From Rhinopithecus roxellana (Eukaryota; Chordata; Mammalia; Primates; Cercopithecidae), in NCBI RefSeq assembly GCF_007565055.1, contig NC_044554.1:142103463-142167462 (forward strand): a DNA stretch of 64,000 nt, given 5' to 3'. Below the pieces are notes generated by a model. The model was not told the DNA's origin. It saw only the letters and a program-made list of their open reading frames with translations, and did not search any database. Below are positions 35,845-46,206 of the stretch, piece after piece; position 1 is the first letter of the stretch; each line of letters begins with the position of its first letter. Position numbers and translations under genes: made by a program.

Positions 35845-35899
35845 CTCTATCCTACAGAGCCTCAGAGGCTTCCAATATTGGATATATTCCATATTGTTC
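35845..35899 (-). CDS. Candidate exon or terminal coding segment
   Basis: Minus strand: good acceptor CATTGAACTTTTTAG| at 35900 and strong donor GATAGAG|GTAAGTTC at 35844, 55 bases apart. The upstream supported exon (37534-37626) ends in phase 0. In that phase this segment reads 15 codons and then TAG, so it could be a terminal coding segment. In another phase it is fully open. The two readings cannot be separated from sequence alone. Confidence 0.3.
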
Positions 35900-36563
35900 C
35901 TAAAAAGTTCAATGAAAGCTTCTGTGTTCTATGAAGATCAGTTACAGAAGCAGCTTGGGTTTCAAAATCAGATGCAACCATGAAAGTTATCTTTATGGTA
36001 TATGACGAAATAAAGAGGCCACTGAATTAATTAAATCTCCCATAGTTGCTCATTTGTTACTACTTGCATTACTCAGTCAAGAATTATTTATATTGCAAAT
36101 TATCTTTATTCTTTATTACTAATCTTACCTGACAAGAATTAAATTCCCACAGTATGGGATGGGCCTGAGCTTTAGGAACTGGGAATTTGCTAGGCACTTC
36201 TGAGAGTTTAACGTCTGGAACTCCTTCACACAGCAAAATACTACCAAGTATAGATTCCGCTCCTCAGTCAATTTAGAGGGCTTGGGCTCTGATTTTGTTC
36301 CTTCCTGACTTTACTGATAGTCCCCTCTGCTATATAGTTTAATGGGCTAATCAAATAAATTCTGAACTAAACGCATACTTTTAGATTTTCATGGAAAAAT
36401 CTCTCCAAAATTTTCCTAGGCCATTCTTCTAGGAATTCTCTTTAATTTGTTGCTTATTCTACTTTTGCTTTCGGTGGAACAGACAAAATGAAACAACCCA
36501 AGAATCACTTTTCTGCCACTAGGTTTTTCCTCACATTAACATCTGGAATGCTTCCCTAATGGG
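35900..36563. other. No recognised feature
   Basis: Unique-looking DNA. A donor-like site at about 36126 on the minus strand has an open upstream frame but no good acceptor. Confidence 0.4.
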
Positions 36564-36573
36564 ATTCTGATTT

Positions 36574-36661
36574 TATATATATATATATATATATATTTAG
36601 AGATATATATTATAAATTATTATATATATTATATTAATATAGAATTTATTATATAAAAGTT

Positions 36662-36709
<48 letters not shown>

Positions 36710-36836
36710 AAATTTATCTATATATAATTATCTATATATATATATATATTTATATCTATTATATAAAATATTATAGTATATATATATAATAAATTTATAT
36801 ATTATATATTATATATATAAATATATATTATATTTA

Positions 36837-36868
<32 letters not shown>

Positions 36869-36895
36869 TATATATATAATATATATATATAATAT
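36574..36895. repeat. (TA)n-rich microsatellite, about 320 bp
   Basis: Almost pure A/T, dominated by TA dinucleotides with interruptions. It lies between one copy of an Alu target-site duplication (ATTCTGAT, 36564-36571) and the T-tail of that Alu, so it probably grew from the Alu tail. Confidence 0.9.
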
Positions 36896-37199
36896 TTTTT
36901 TTTTTTTTTTTTTTTTTGCGACGGAGTCTCGTGCTGTCTCCCAGGCTGGAGTGCAGTAGCGCAATTTCGGCTCACTTCAAGCTCCACCTCCCGGGTTCAC
37001 GACATTCTCCTGTCTCAGCCTCCCAAGTAGCTGGGACTACAGGCGCCCGCCACCATGCCTGGCTAATTTTTTGTATTTTTAGTAGAGACGGGGTTTCACC
37101 GTGTTAGCCAGGATGGTCTCGATCTCCTGACCTCGTGATCCGCCCACCTCGGCCTCCCAAAGTGCTGGGATTACAGACGTGAGCCACCGCGCCCAGCCT
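36896..37199 (-). mobile_element. AluY, minus strand
   Basis: T-tail at 36896-36917, then a complete reversed dimeric Alu ending 'accgcgcccagcc'. The right flank repeats ATTCTGAT at 37200-37207, matching 36564-36571 on the far side of the TA microsatellite. Confidence 0.9.
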
Positions 37200-37533
37200 A
37201 TTCTGATAATATTTTAAATACAGCTGTTTTACATTATCAAAACAACCAGTTGACTTAAGCTGAATACTTTGCCATTTTAGTGAAGAAAAAAAAATGAAAT
37301 TGGTTGCTGGGTTGAAAAAGATTTCCAAACCTGTGAGTGCAACCAAATGATTGCAATAATAAAGGCATTCAGTCATAGAAGTCATAGCTAGACAGTAAGC
37401 AGAGGAATCCACAAAGAAGAGTTTCTTTTGAGTTTGGGTCAGTGCTCTCAATTGGATGAGTTTTTAAAAGTATGTACATTGAGTTACAAAGAAGGAAGCA
37501 TAAGTGAGAAAAATCTGCGTTAATTTCACTTAC

Positions 37534-37626
37534 TGAAACAACAACAACAGGATATAAAATGGAAAGACTACTCTCTTCAAGCATGCTCAGTAACTTCTGG
37601 GTTTCTTGAAAATCAGAAGTCATAAC
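37534..37626 (-). CDS. Internal exon of an unidentified gene
   Basis: On the minus strand 93 bases (31 codons, phase 0 to phase 0) lie between a strong acceptor, TTTTTCTTGTCTTTTAG|G, and a strong donor, TTTCA|GTAAGTG. The open frame includes 'SDFQETQKLLSMLEESS' and ends in a run of four Val and a Ser. The previous exon (38063-38155) ends in phase 0, so the two join without a stop. The amphipathic composition suggests a helical segment. I do not recognise the protein, and no other domain is visible. Confidence 0.8.
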
Positions 37627-38062
37627 CTAAAAGACAAGAAAAATAAAAGGATACGAGAAGACTTTTTAAATGACTTAAAAGTTAATTCAAGAAATAAATG
37701 GAGACATTCTGCGTAACATTCAAAATATTTATCAAGCTTAATTTAGAAACAATTTTAAAAGATATCCATAAAGTTATACATGTCAAATTTTGATCTACTA
37801 ATTGAGTCAAACCTGTCTCTTATTATCTACTTTGGACCAGGTACAAACAGAAAATTGAAAATATTGTCCAAAATACCACTCTTCTCACTATGGGAATTAG
37901 CTTGTTAAAAGTATTATTTCTCTTTCAAAGATAAGATCTCCAAAAACATGTAAAAGAACTCATCATAATCTCATATATAAATATTTAAGAATCAAATTAG
38001 TTCTCTTCCACATTACGTTTGCTCATATCCTTAAGTGCTTTCAATCATTTGAATTGACTTAC
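37627..38062 (-). other. Short intron between two supported exons
   Basis: 436 bases from |GTAAGTC (38062, minus strand) to CTTTTAG| (37627). It contains no repeat. The short distance and matching phases support the two flanking exons as neighbours. Confidence 0.7.
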
Positions 38063-38155
38063 ATTCACGCAAACAAAATTGTAGCATTGATCTAAGATGA
38101 TTTGCTGAAGATGTCTGCCAGCAAGACAGAGAGCCTCAGATGTGACTTTTACATG
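38063..38155 (-). CDS. Internal exon of an unidentified gene
   Basis: On the minus strand 93 bases (31 codons, phase 0 to phase 0) are bounded by a strong acceptor, TTCTATTTTTTCCTACTAG|, and a good donor, GTGAAT|GTAAGTC. The open frame contains 'VTSEALCLAGRHLQQIILD' followed by a Cys-rich stretch (Cys, Tyr, Asn, Phe, Val, Cys). It has the same length and phase as the next exon, 436 bases away, which may reflect a repeated helical unit. The previous supported exon (62357-62454) also ends in phase 0. Product not recognised. Confidence 0.8.
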
Positions 38156-38768
38156 CTAGTAGGAAAAAATAGAAATGAATTCACAAATTAGACCAAACAT
38201 AAACATCTGTATTACAAAGGAACACATAATTGCTAGAAGAGAGGCACAGAAAGTCAAGGACACTATATTTTTTTTTTAAAATTAATACATGCTGAAGTTC
38301 ATCAGGCTCTCAAGAAAAAGTCATTTGAACTATGCTATGAATAATGCATATTTTAGCAAACAATGATATAGAAAATTGTTTCACATAGGAAAAAAATGTA
38401 GACATACACAGAATATATTCTGGAACAGGCTAGTAGTCTGATTTATCTTATACAAATAAATATTGAAGAGCACGTTGAAGGACTAAAAGAGAAAGGTTGC
38501 AGAGATGATTGCAGGCATCTGGAAGCACATCAAATAACACAGTTTTAATACAGGGAATAGACTTCACTAAACTGGAAATAACTAGAAATGGGGAAAGCAG
38601 TAAGAAATCATCACAACAATATAAGTGAGAGAGAAATAAGACTTAAACTATACAAACTATTCCTAAAACTGTTGGGGAACTTACTTCTACTGCTATAAGT
38701 AGTCCCAGATTAGATTAGATTTAGAAAAGAACACATATTATGCAAACTTTCCTAGTAAGATTTTTTTA

Positions 38769-38905
38769 TTCCATATAGCTTAATATTCCATATAGCTTAA
38801 TATATTCCATATAGCTTAATATTCCATATAGCTTAATATATTCCATATAGCTTAATATTCTAATTAAGCTTAATATTCTAATTAAGCTAATATTCTAATT
38901 AGCTT
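38769..38905. repeat. AT-rich minisatellite
   Basis: Head-to-tail copies of a 17-19 base unit, 'ttccatatagcttaata(ta)', which drift into a second unit, 'ttctaattaagcttaata', at the right end. About seven units in all. Confidence 0.9.
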
Positions 38906-41329
38906 CTTTTAAGATTTTTCTATTATAACAATATGAACAAAAACTTAAGAATTACTAGACATGGGATCTGTGATATCTTTGTTATAATAATTCCACAGGA
39001 AATCACATTTCAGTGATTCTTACTGGTATTACATTTAGAATGCTTTACATTTCATAGTTCTAAAAATAATACAATGCTGTTCCTTAGTAAAACATCAAAC
39101 TCTGTAACTCTATACATTATGTGTTTAGTAGCTTAATTTGCTATAATTTTGACAAAATACTGGAGAATGAGAAAAGAAAGTTTGCAAGGCCTTAGCTTTG
39201 CTCTAGAAATTAGTAGGCTATTAAATTTTTAAAATTTTAGTTCAGTTTAAAATTAGTATTGAGCTTAAAGCTCAAAGATTATTAAGAAAAAAGCCAAAAA
39301 GTCCATAGTCATCAACAATATATTAACACTACAATAAAAAAGAAACCAGTATCCATTCTGCAATAGTAAGTTTGATAAAGTGGTAACATCTAGATATTAT
39401 AGGGAGACAGTTTTTCAAAAGTCTCTCACGTATTGAAACATTTTCAAAGGCATTAACAGCTAACTTGTTCCATACTTTCTTTGCAAGCATGTTTGTACAA
39501 ATTGCAGAAATAGAGATATTTCTTCCTAGAACAGATTTATTTTCCAGTAAGATGGGGACATCTCTCTCCCTGGATTAGGCTTACTTGGCATTCCAGAGTT
39601 ATCTCTTGAGTAGCAGATGGGCTGATTTGCCTGTATAAGGCCAGGGTTTCCTACTATCAAGGTTCTTTTTAAAGAACCCTACTGCCTAGCAACAACTAAC
39701 CCTAATTGCATCTCTCCATGGAAATTGGAATTCAGAAAAAACCGAGTGCTACATTTTTGTTCTTGCTACTGCTATGGTTGTAATAAATGGTCTTTTCTCT
39801 GACCCTGTAGTCTCAGATCTTCCACCAGTATCTATGATACTGTGTCAGGTTGACTTATTTGCATACAAGTAAGATATAGTTTCACATCCTGCCAAGTTTC
39901 TGACTTCACAGATATGAAATAAGGCAACCATATCACCAGATCTTAACTTCAGCAAAGACACACAAGTGAATTCTGAATTCAGAAAGAAAAAAAAAAAAAT
40001 CTTAAAGTTTCCTTCTGCATGCAGAGAATGAGAACATGAGGGAGATTCTGATTCAGTTTTTTTTTTTTTTTTTTTGAAGTATTAAAATAAATTTCTTCAG
40101 GACAGAGTTTGGGATCTTTGAGGACAGACACATTCATGTTTTTACCACTAGCAAATGCTTAATAATGTTAAAAACAAACAAAATTTTGCCACCAGTTTTT
40201 TAAAGAAAAATATCTTGTGTCAAGAAAATAGTATATGTTCTTAGAATGAACAATGTGGGAAAGTTCTTTAAAAATAAAAACTCATCAAAAAATACTACAT
40301 AGAAATAATTACTCTGAAAGGTAAGTATCATTCCAACAATTCTCTATGAATAATATATGTAGTAACCAGGAAAGACAGATGAAGGACTAAAAGCATGAAT
40401 GTTTTATTAAAATGGAATAATATGCATGTCATTTTACATTATGTAATTTTAGTGAATGCAAACCAAATGCAGTAAAACCGAAAGTATTGCTAAACTTCAG
40501 ATAATCCATTTCCAGGAAGTTTAATTTCTAAAGGTTAAGAAGAGATGCTATGGGCAGGATAAAGACACTATACTCTTAATAACTCACTTCTTTTTGTAAG
40601 TCAGTATTCACTGACTTCCTTCTGTGAGAAAAGGAAAGAGCACATTTTAAGTTCTACCTATAGCCTAGGTCTGGTCAATCATGTTGTTTTAAATCTAAAA
40701 TGTTTATTAGATTCTTATTCTATTTTGTGGCCATAATTACCATTAGACATTATCTACCTTCAAGGAAAGTGACTTAAAATTTCCCCCAATTTTAAATTTT
40801 TCATTTAATTCACATTATTAGGTGAATACGTACAAGTAGTGGCTTGTTTTGTAGCATTTTTTTTTTTTTTTACCAAAGCCGTAAGAGTTTTAGGTTCCTT
40901 GAGTTACCTTAATGAAATAATTTTTGCCCCTATTACAAGGTCTGGGAGATCCACGGGAAGGGTTTAGAAGACATCAGCCTGATTATCATCTGCACTTACT
41001 TTCTTGACTGTTACTTTTAAAAACATCTGCATTAAGTGGTGCCCCTCATGTTTGTTTGATTACTGTTAATTTTGCTTGTTTTCTATTGTTTTTAAAGCAA
41101 TGGAGAAGGAAGATTTTTGTGAATAATCTTTATCATATTCACCTGGCTGTCACTATTATTTTTAAGTACTTTAAGGAATTATTTTATTTTTATATGTACA
41201 TCTTTAGACAAAAGGAGAGTATTATTCCCTAACCATTAAGAGTATTTTAAGTATTCCTAGAAAAGCTTCATTTTTCTCATTAAGAACATGCAATTTTATA
41301 TACATATTACATGTATATGTGTGTAATTC
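38906..41329. other. No recognised feature
   Basis: AT-rich unique-looking DNA with a short T-run at about 40059-40075. A minus-strand frame of more than 80 codons near 39310-39590 has a weak GTGAGA donor but no acceptor tract, so I do not call it. Confidence 0.4.
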
Positions 41330-41530
41330 TCATTAGATTAAATCTAAAATAGTGACTTTGACATTAAGCCCTTCATAGTCTACTTATATTCTACCTATTC
41401 AAATCCTAGCCACCCATTCCACTCTTCAACACAAATATTCTTAAACTCTGAAGAAATTTTTCTCTATTATCACAAATACTGGGCTCATTTAAAACCTATG
41501 ACAACTTCGGCCCATATTGACTTCAATATC
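41330..41530 (+). mobile_element. Possible L2 fragment
   Basis: Weak L2-like order on the plus strand ('aagcccttcatagtctac', 'cctagccacccattccact'). Very diverged. Confidence 0.35.
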
Positions 41531-41609
41531 TACTTGCTTCTTCAAAGCTGTTATGTATTTATTAAATTAACAGTTAATAAAGATGTACACTCTTAGAATA
41601 TATAATGTA

Positions 41610-41911
41610 GGCCAAGTGCGGTGGCTCATGCCTGTCATCCCAGCACTTTGGGAGTCCAAGGTGGATGGTTCACCTGAGGTCAGGAGTTCAAGACCAGCCT
41701 GGCCAAGATGGTGAAACCCCATCTCTACTAAAAATACAAATATTAGCCGGGTGTGGTGGTGGACACCTGTAATCCCAGCTACTCGGGAGGCTGAGGCAGA
41801 GAATTGCTTGAACCTGGGAGGCAGAGGTTGCAGTGAGCTGGGTCACACCACTGCACTCCAGCCTGGGCAACAGGGTGAAACTCTATCTCAAAAAAAAAAA
41901 AAAAAAAAAAA
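41610..41911 (+). mobile_element. AluS, plus strand
   Basis: Complete dimeric Alu from GGCCAAGTGCGGTGGCTC to a 22-A tail. Imperfect target-site duplications: AGAATATATAATGTAG before, AGAATGTACAATATAG after. Confidence 0.9.
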
Positions 41912-43009
41912 GAATGTACAATATAGATATATGGAAAGCACAATGCCCAGTCACATAGTGTTATTGTAATTGTAATTAAAATATATTTGTTCAGTTATGA
42001 TACATTTAAAACCGCACTTAAAGTCAGTCTTCAGCTAATTGCCCATAGACTAAGACAGAAATGCATACACAATATTTACATAAAAGTTATCAAATATTAG
42101 TATTTTTGTACTCTTGAAAAACCAAACTATATCTTTTTTCTTCTTGAAATTGAGACTCTTAATAATTGTTCCCAGTTCAGTGTAGTTCTTTTAGTCATAC
42201 TGCTTTCCTCTCAACCAGAAAACAATCAACATTTTCCATGCTTCAGTAAAGAAACTTAGATTTTACCTAAATATAGCAAAGGTATCTGTGACACTTTTAA
42301 TCAACAAAGACCGCATTAGACAACGCTATTAGGTTGTTTATAAAAAAAAAAAAAGTCCTATGGCATCATCATATGCTGTCATTCCTGATGTTTCCACACT
42401 CAAACACAACAAATGGAACAATCTGCTGGCTAGAACTTCTTCTGTAAATATTTTGGTTCAAAGGACATTTAAACAAAATTTAAAACAACCTTCCAATGTG
42501 TTCAGTAAATTAAAGTACAACAACAAAAAGTCAAACTTTCCTTACATCATAACAAATAAGAGTTTAGGAAAGATTTACCAAAAACTAAATGCAAACATCT
42601 GTGTATTCACAATATTAATACTATATAAAGCATGGATATTAGGAATAAAGATGGATTGTCAAAAACATTTTCATTTCAAAAAGCATTAAGGCCTAACTAA
42701 GGCTGAAAGGTTTTGGTTCAATTCCCATGAGTCAGAGGTTCAACCTCTATGTGTTTCTGAAAAGTCAATCATCTTTTTACAGAAAAAGTTGGCTGGGTCA
42801 TCTCTGAGTCTGAATCTGCCAACTTCTAGCCTCTCTACCATTCAAACAATGGCACTAATATAGGTATAAACAAGTGACTTGTAGAGAGATGTATTTTATT
42901 TCCACTCTGTGAACATGATAACAATTAACATCCCTTTTTGTCTATCTAGCATTCAGCATTTACTATTTCTTAGAATAAGCTTTTAAGCTTTTTTGTATGT
43001 GTGTATGTG
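41912..43009. other. No recognised feature, one orphan open frame
   Basis: Contains a 109-codon plus-strand open frame at 42360-42689, starting after an A-run at 42343-42355. I see no domain, promoter or splice context and regard it as chance in AT-rich DNA. Confidence 0.4.
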
Positions 43010-43195
43010 TGTAGTAAAGTGCATGGACTCTGGTACCAAGATCACTGGGTTTGAATCTATCTCCAGAACATTGTTGCTGTGTGACTTTGGGTAAGCTACA
43101 TAAGCCCTGTGGCTCAGTTTACTCCTCAGTAAAATGAGTACATCATAGAATTGATATGAGGATTGGCTAAGTTAGTATGTGAAGGGTAAGGGTTA
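43010..43195 (+). mobile_element. MIR SINE
   Basis: Plus-strand MIR landmarks in order: 'gtgcatggactctggtacc', 'ctgggtttgaatctatc', 'gctgtgtgactttgggtaag', 'ctcagtttactcctcagta', 'aaaatgagta', 'gaattgatatgaggatt'. Confidence 0.85.
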
Positions 43196-43884
43196 ACTTT
43201 TCCAAGATGTCTTCTCTATAGCTTGTCCTCGTAGAAGGCTTTAAAGAAGTCAATCCTGGTAAAGTTGTGAGCTAATAAATAAATTGGGTTACCAGTCAGC
43301 TAGGTTGTAGAAGCTATAGCCTGCTAACTGTGAATCATAAGCTGGTGGATCATACCAGTGGCCCTCCACTTCATGACCTGCCACCATAGGACTTTAACCC
43401 TAGCTAGCTGGTCATACTAAAGCAGGTTTGATACTCTCCCAATCCCAGACACTGGGTAGACAGAATAGTACTATAACAAGGTTCTGAGACATTGCACTGC
43501 TATTGGATCCCAATCTCTTATCACACAAGAGAGTGGTGCTTCCCTCACTATGCAACTTAAAAGTCCCAGCACAAAGACTGGAGTCTAACATTCAGCCCGG
43601 AAGATCCACTTGCAGTGCTACATAATGCAGTGGACACTGCCTCTGTCTGAGTCCAAGGACTTTTCCCAAAAACTGCTGTTCTAGAAAGTCTAAAGTCTAA
43701 CGTGTATGCTGTCAAGTCATTCATCTTTGAATATATGTAAAGACCCAATAACATTCATGTTTTGGGTCACCTAATGCACAGTGCTATATTAAATGCTTGC
43801 TGTTATAACTCTACTCACTTCTTAACTTCCACTTTTAGAGGACCCTTTAAATCATATCTCCATTATCCCTTTACATTTAATATA
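43196..43884. other. No recognised feature
   Basis: Less AT-rich than its surroundings and possibly an old LTR, but I cannot match it to a family. Confidence 0.35.
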
Positions 43885-44095
43885 TTGTATTTATTGAGGC
43901 TTTATAACTTTCCAGAATCTGTGCTAAATACTTTCAACAATTATCTTGTTAAAACTGCATAGTACACCTATGCACGGGCAGGTATTATCATCCTCATGTT
44001 GTAGATAAAGCAGCACAGGCACAAAAGTTTAATCTAAGATTACACAGCCAGTAAGGGGCTAGCACTCAGACTCAGACCTGTTGAAACTCCCAGGT
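43885..44095 (-). mobile_element. MIR SINE
   Basis: Reverse-strand MIR order: 'tatttattgaggctttat', 'ctgtgctaaatactttca', 'caggtattatcatcctca', 'gattacacagccagtaagg', 'actcagacctgttgaaac'. Confidence 0.8.
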
Positions 44096-44620
44096 CCACA
44101 TACATAACCTCCAAAGCACACTGGACATCAGTGCTACTCTAGGTACTATTACCTTGTCACAGACATCACAAGACCCTTACCCAGAGAGGAGTAATTCTAC
44201 ATGTCCCAAAGTTAACTCCAGGGTGAAGGGGTGTGGGGGAGGAACATGTATTCTGGAGGAAGTCAGTTAAGTACTAACAATCTTAATTGCCAGTATACAC
44301 ATTCCCTTAACGGTGATGTTTCTGGGTCCTGGATAGGGTAGAAAGTACTTAAGAAGTGTCCTCCAATTTCAGTCTTCAGATTTGATGTCGAAGTAATATC
44401 AAGTGCTTCTGACCCACTACATTAAATATGTGCTGAGTAGTTAGTGGTAGAAGACATTATTATGGTAAGTCTTCCTTTGTGCATCCCTCTCTCACTGTTA
44501 AAACTCATGTTGGAAACCAACTATTCTTCTGATGCAACATTACGAGGACCATGGAATGGAAAATGACAAGCTTTAATGCTAACGAACCTTGAGCACCTAA
44601 CACAAATAATTTAAAGCTCC
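44096..44620. other. No recognised feature
   Basis: Unique-looking DNA without supported exon or repeat. Confidence 0.4.
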
Positions 44621-44935
44621 TGTTTTTTTTTTTATTTTATTTTATTTTTTGAGACAGGGTTTTGCTCTGTCACCTATGCTGGAATGCAGTGGTGTCATCT
44701 TGGCTCACTGCAACCTCCGCCTCTTGGGTTCAAGTGATTCTCCTGCCTCAGCCTCCCAAGTAGCTGGGATTACAGGTGCCCCCCACCATGCCTGGCTAAT
44801 TTTTGTATTTTTAGTAGAATCGGGCTTTCACCATGTTGGCCAGGCTGGTCTCCAATCTCTGACCTCAGGTGATCCACCTGCCTCAACCTCCCAAAGGGCT
44901 GGGATTACAGGCATAAGCCACCATACCTAGCCCCG
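44621..44935 (-). mobile_element. AluS, minus strand
   Basis: Tail 'tttttttttattttatttta' then a complete reversed dimeric Alu ending 'ccaccatacctagccc'. Several CpG losses place it at AluS age. Confidence 0.9.
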
Positions 44936-45299
44936 TTTTATTATACATCCAAAGTTGTATAGTATCAACACAAAGTGTAAAGCTGCAAAATACCACCCTG
45001 CTCCTTTTTCTGTTGAGCTTTCATGACAGATTATACTTTAACTAAAAGACAATGTGTAGTAGATGGAAAATGACTGGCATTAACTCATAAATCATGTTTG
45101 GCAAGCATGTTCTGTCCTATTAGCGGAAATCACTAATGATACGTGAAAAAGATATAAACAGTAATATGATCCCTTTATATGTATTAGTAATGCAAAAAAC
45201 ATTTGCAAGCTGAGAATTGGCAAGTTAAAATGAACAAATCCTATCTGTCTTAATTAAAAATAAAACAAGGTCACAAAGAACAGAGTATCTTAGCCATTG

Positions 45300-45440
45300 A
45301 CGGATTAATATAATTTCATTCATTTGACCAATATTTATTGATAGCTACAAGCCAGACACTAAATTGTATACTGAGACCATGTCAATGACTAGACAGGTTT
45401 CTGCCTTCCAGAAGTTTATAGCCTAATGGGAAAATGAAAT
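45300..45440 (-). mobile_element. L2 LINE 3' end
   Basis: Reversed L2 terminus: 'cattcatttgaccaatattt', 'gctacaagccagacact', 'ctgagaccatgtcaatga', 'ccttccagaagtttatag'. Confidence 0.65.
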
Positions 45441-45450
45441 AAATTTTAGA

Positions 45451-45615
45451 TGTGTGTTTCTCGAATTTCAATGTCCATGGGAATTCCTGAGAATCCTGTT
45501 AGAAATGCAGATTTTAATTCTTTTAGATTTGGGGTAAAGAATAAACATTTCTAAGAAGCTTCCAGTTGATACTGATATAACTGTTGCCTGGATCACACTT
45601 TGAGCCAGAACAAGG
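45451..45615 (+). mobile_element. MER5A-like hAT DNA transposon
   Basis: Paired ends and core fit MER5A: 'gtgtttctcgaatttcaatg' at left, 'ctgttagaaatgcagattt', 'cttccagttgatactgata', and 'atcacactttgagccagaac' at right. Confidence 0.65.
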
Positions 45616-45897
45616 TTCTATCATTTGAATCCACATTAATCTAAAAGCCCTCTCTCATTTTGAGTAGATATTTACTGAGGAGTATGTCCTCATCTAGCAA
45701 ATGAAAGACAATTGCAACCTTACTGAACCAAAGCCATTGCCTTTATCTTTATTACATCTATTGGTATGGCAAACATAAATGACTAACATTAAACAATTCA
45801 TTAATTCAACTTTTTTCCTTCAAATTCTTGCTAAGTTTAGAACATAATTTAATTTAAATGCATAAAGTTTTTATTTTTCCTAATAAAGACACTAAAT

Positions 45898-46206
45898 GTA
45901 GTCTGCCTTCAGAATTGGTTGGTTCCACAGCTAAGGATTCGAGCATGGGTCAAAAACATTTGAAAAACAAAAATAAATAATAAAAATACAAATTTATAAA
46001 AATGCAGTGTAACTATATAGCATTTATATTGTATTAGAGACTGTATGTAATCTGAAGATGATTTAACGTATACAGGAAGATGTATATAGGTTATATGTAA
46101 ATACTATTTCATTTTATGTAAGGGATTAGAGCACCCATAAATTGTGGCATTTGTAGAGCAGAAAGGTAGATCCTGGAACCCCCCTCTAAATCGAGGGACA
46201 ACTGTA
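45898..46206 (+). mobile_element. Non-autonomous Tigger-type DNA transposon
   Basis: Matches a widespread mammalian TcMar-Tigger MITE: 'ggttggttccacagctaagg', 'atagcatttatattgtatta', 'gaagatgatttaacgtatac', 'agggattagagcacccat', and the right end 'aaatcgagggacaactgta'. Family name (MER8-like) is not certain. Confidence 0.6.

Noticed and set aside
36127..36240. Minus-strand segment ending CTTGTCAG|GTAAGA as an exon
   Set aside because: Good donor and open frame, but no acceptor with a pyrimidine tract; the phase link to 37534 cannot be shown.
36916..37107. Alu-derived frames with 'SPRLECS' and 'HLPGSRHSP' text, here and in the other reversed Alus
   Set aside because: Standard antisense-Alu reading frames without gene structure.
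38769..38905. CRISPR-like array
   Set aside because: The repeats are directly adjacent with no spacers, and the genome is primate.
39310..39590. Minus-strand open stretch of more than 80 codons with a GTGAGA donor
   Set aside because: No acceptor with a pyrimidine tract, and no start in a good context. Such lengths are expected by chance in 64 kb.
42360..42689. 109-codon plus-strand open frame as a gene
   Set aside because: No domain, splice or promoter context; opposite strand to the supported exons; composition typical of chance frames in AT-rich DNA.
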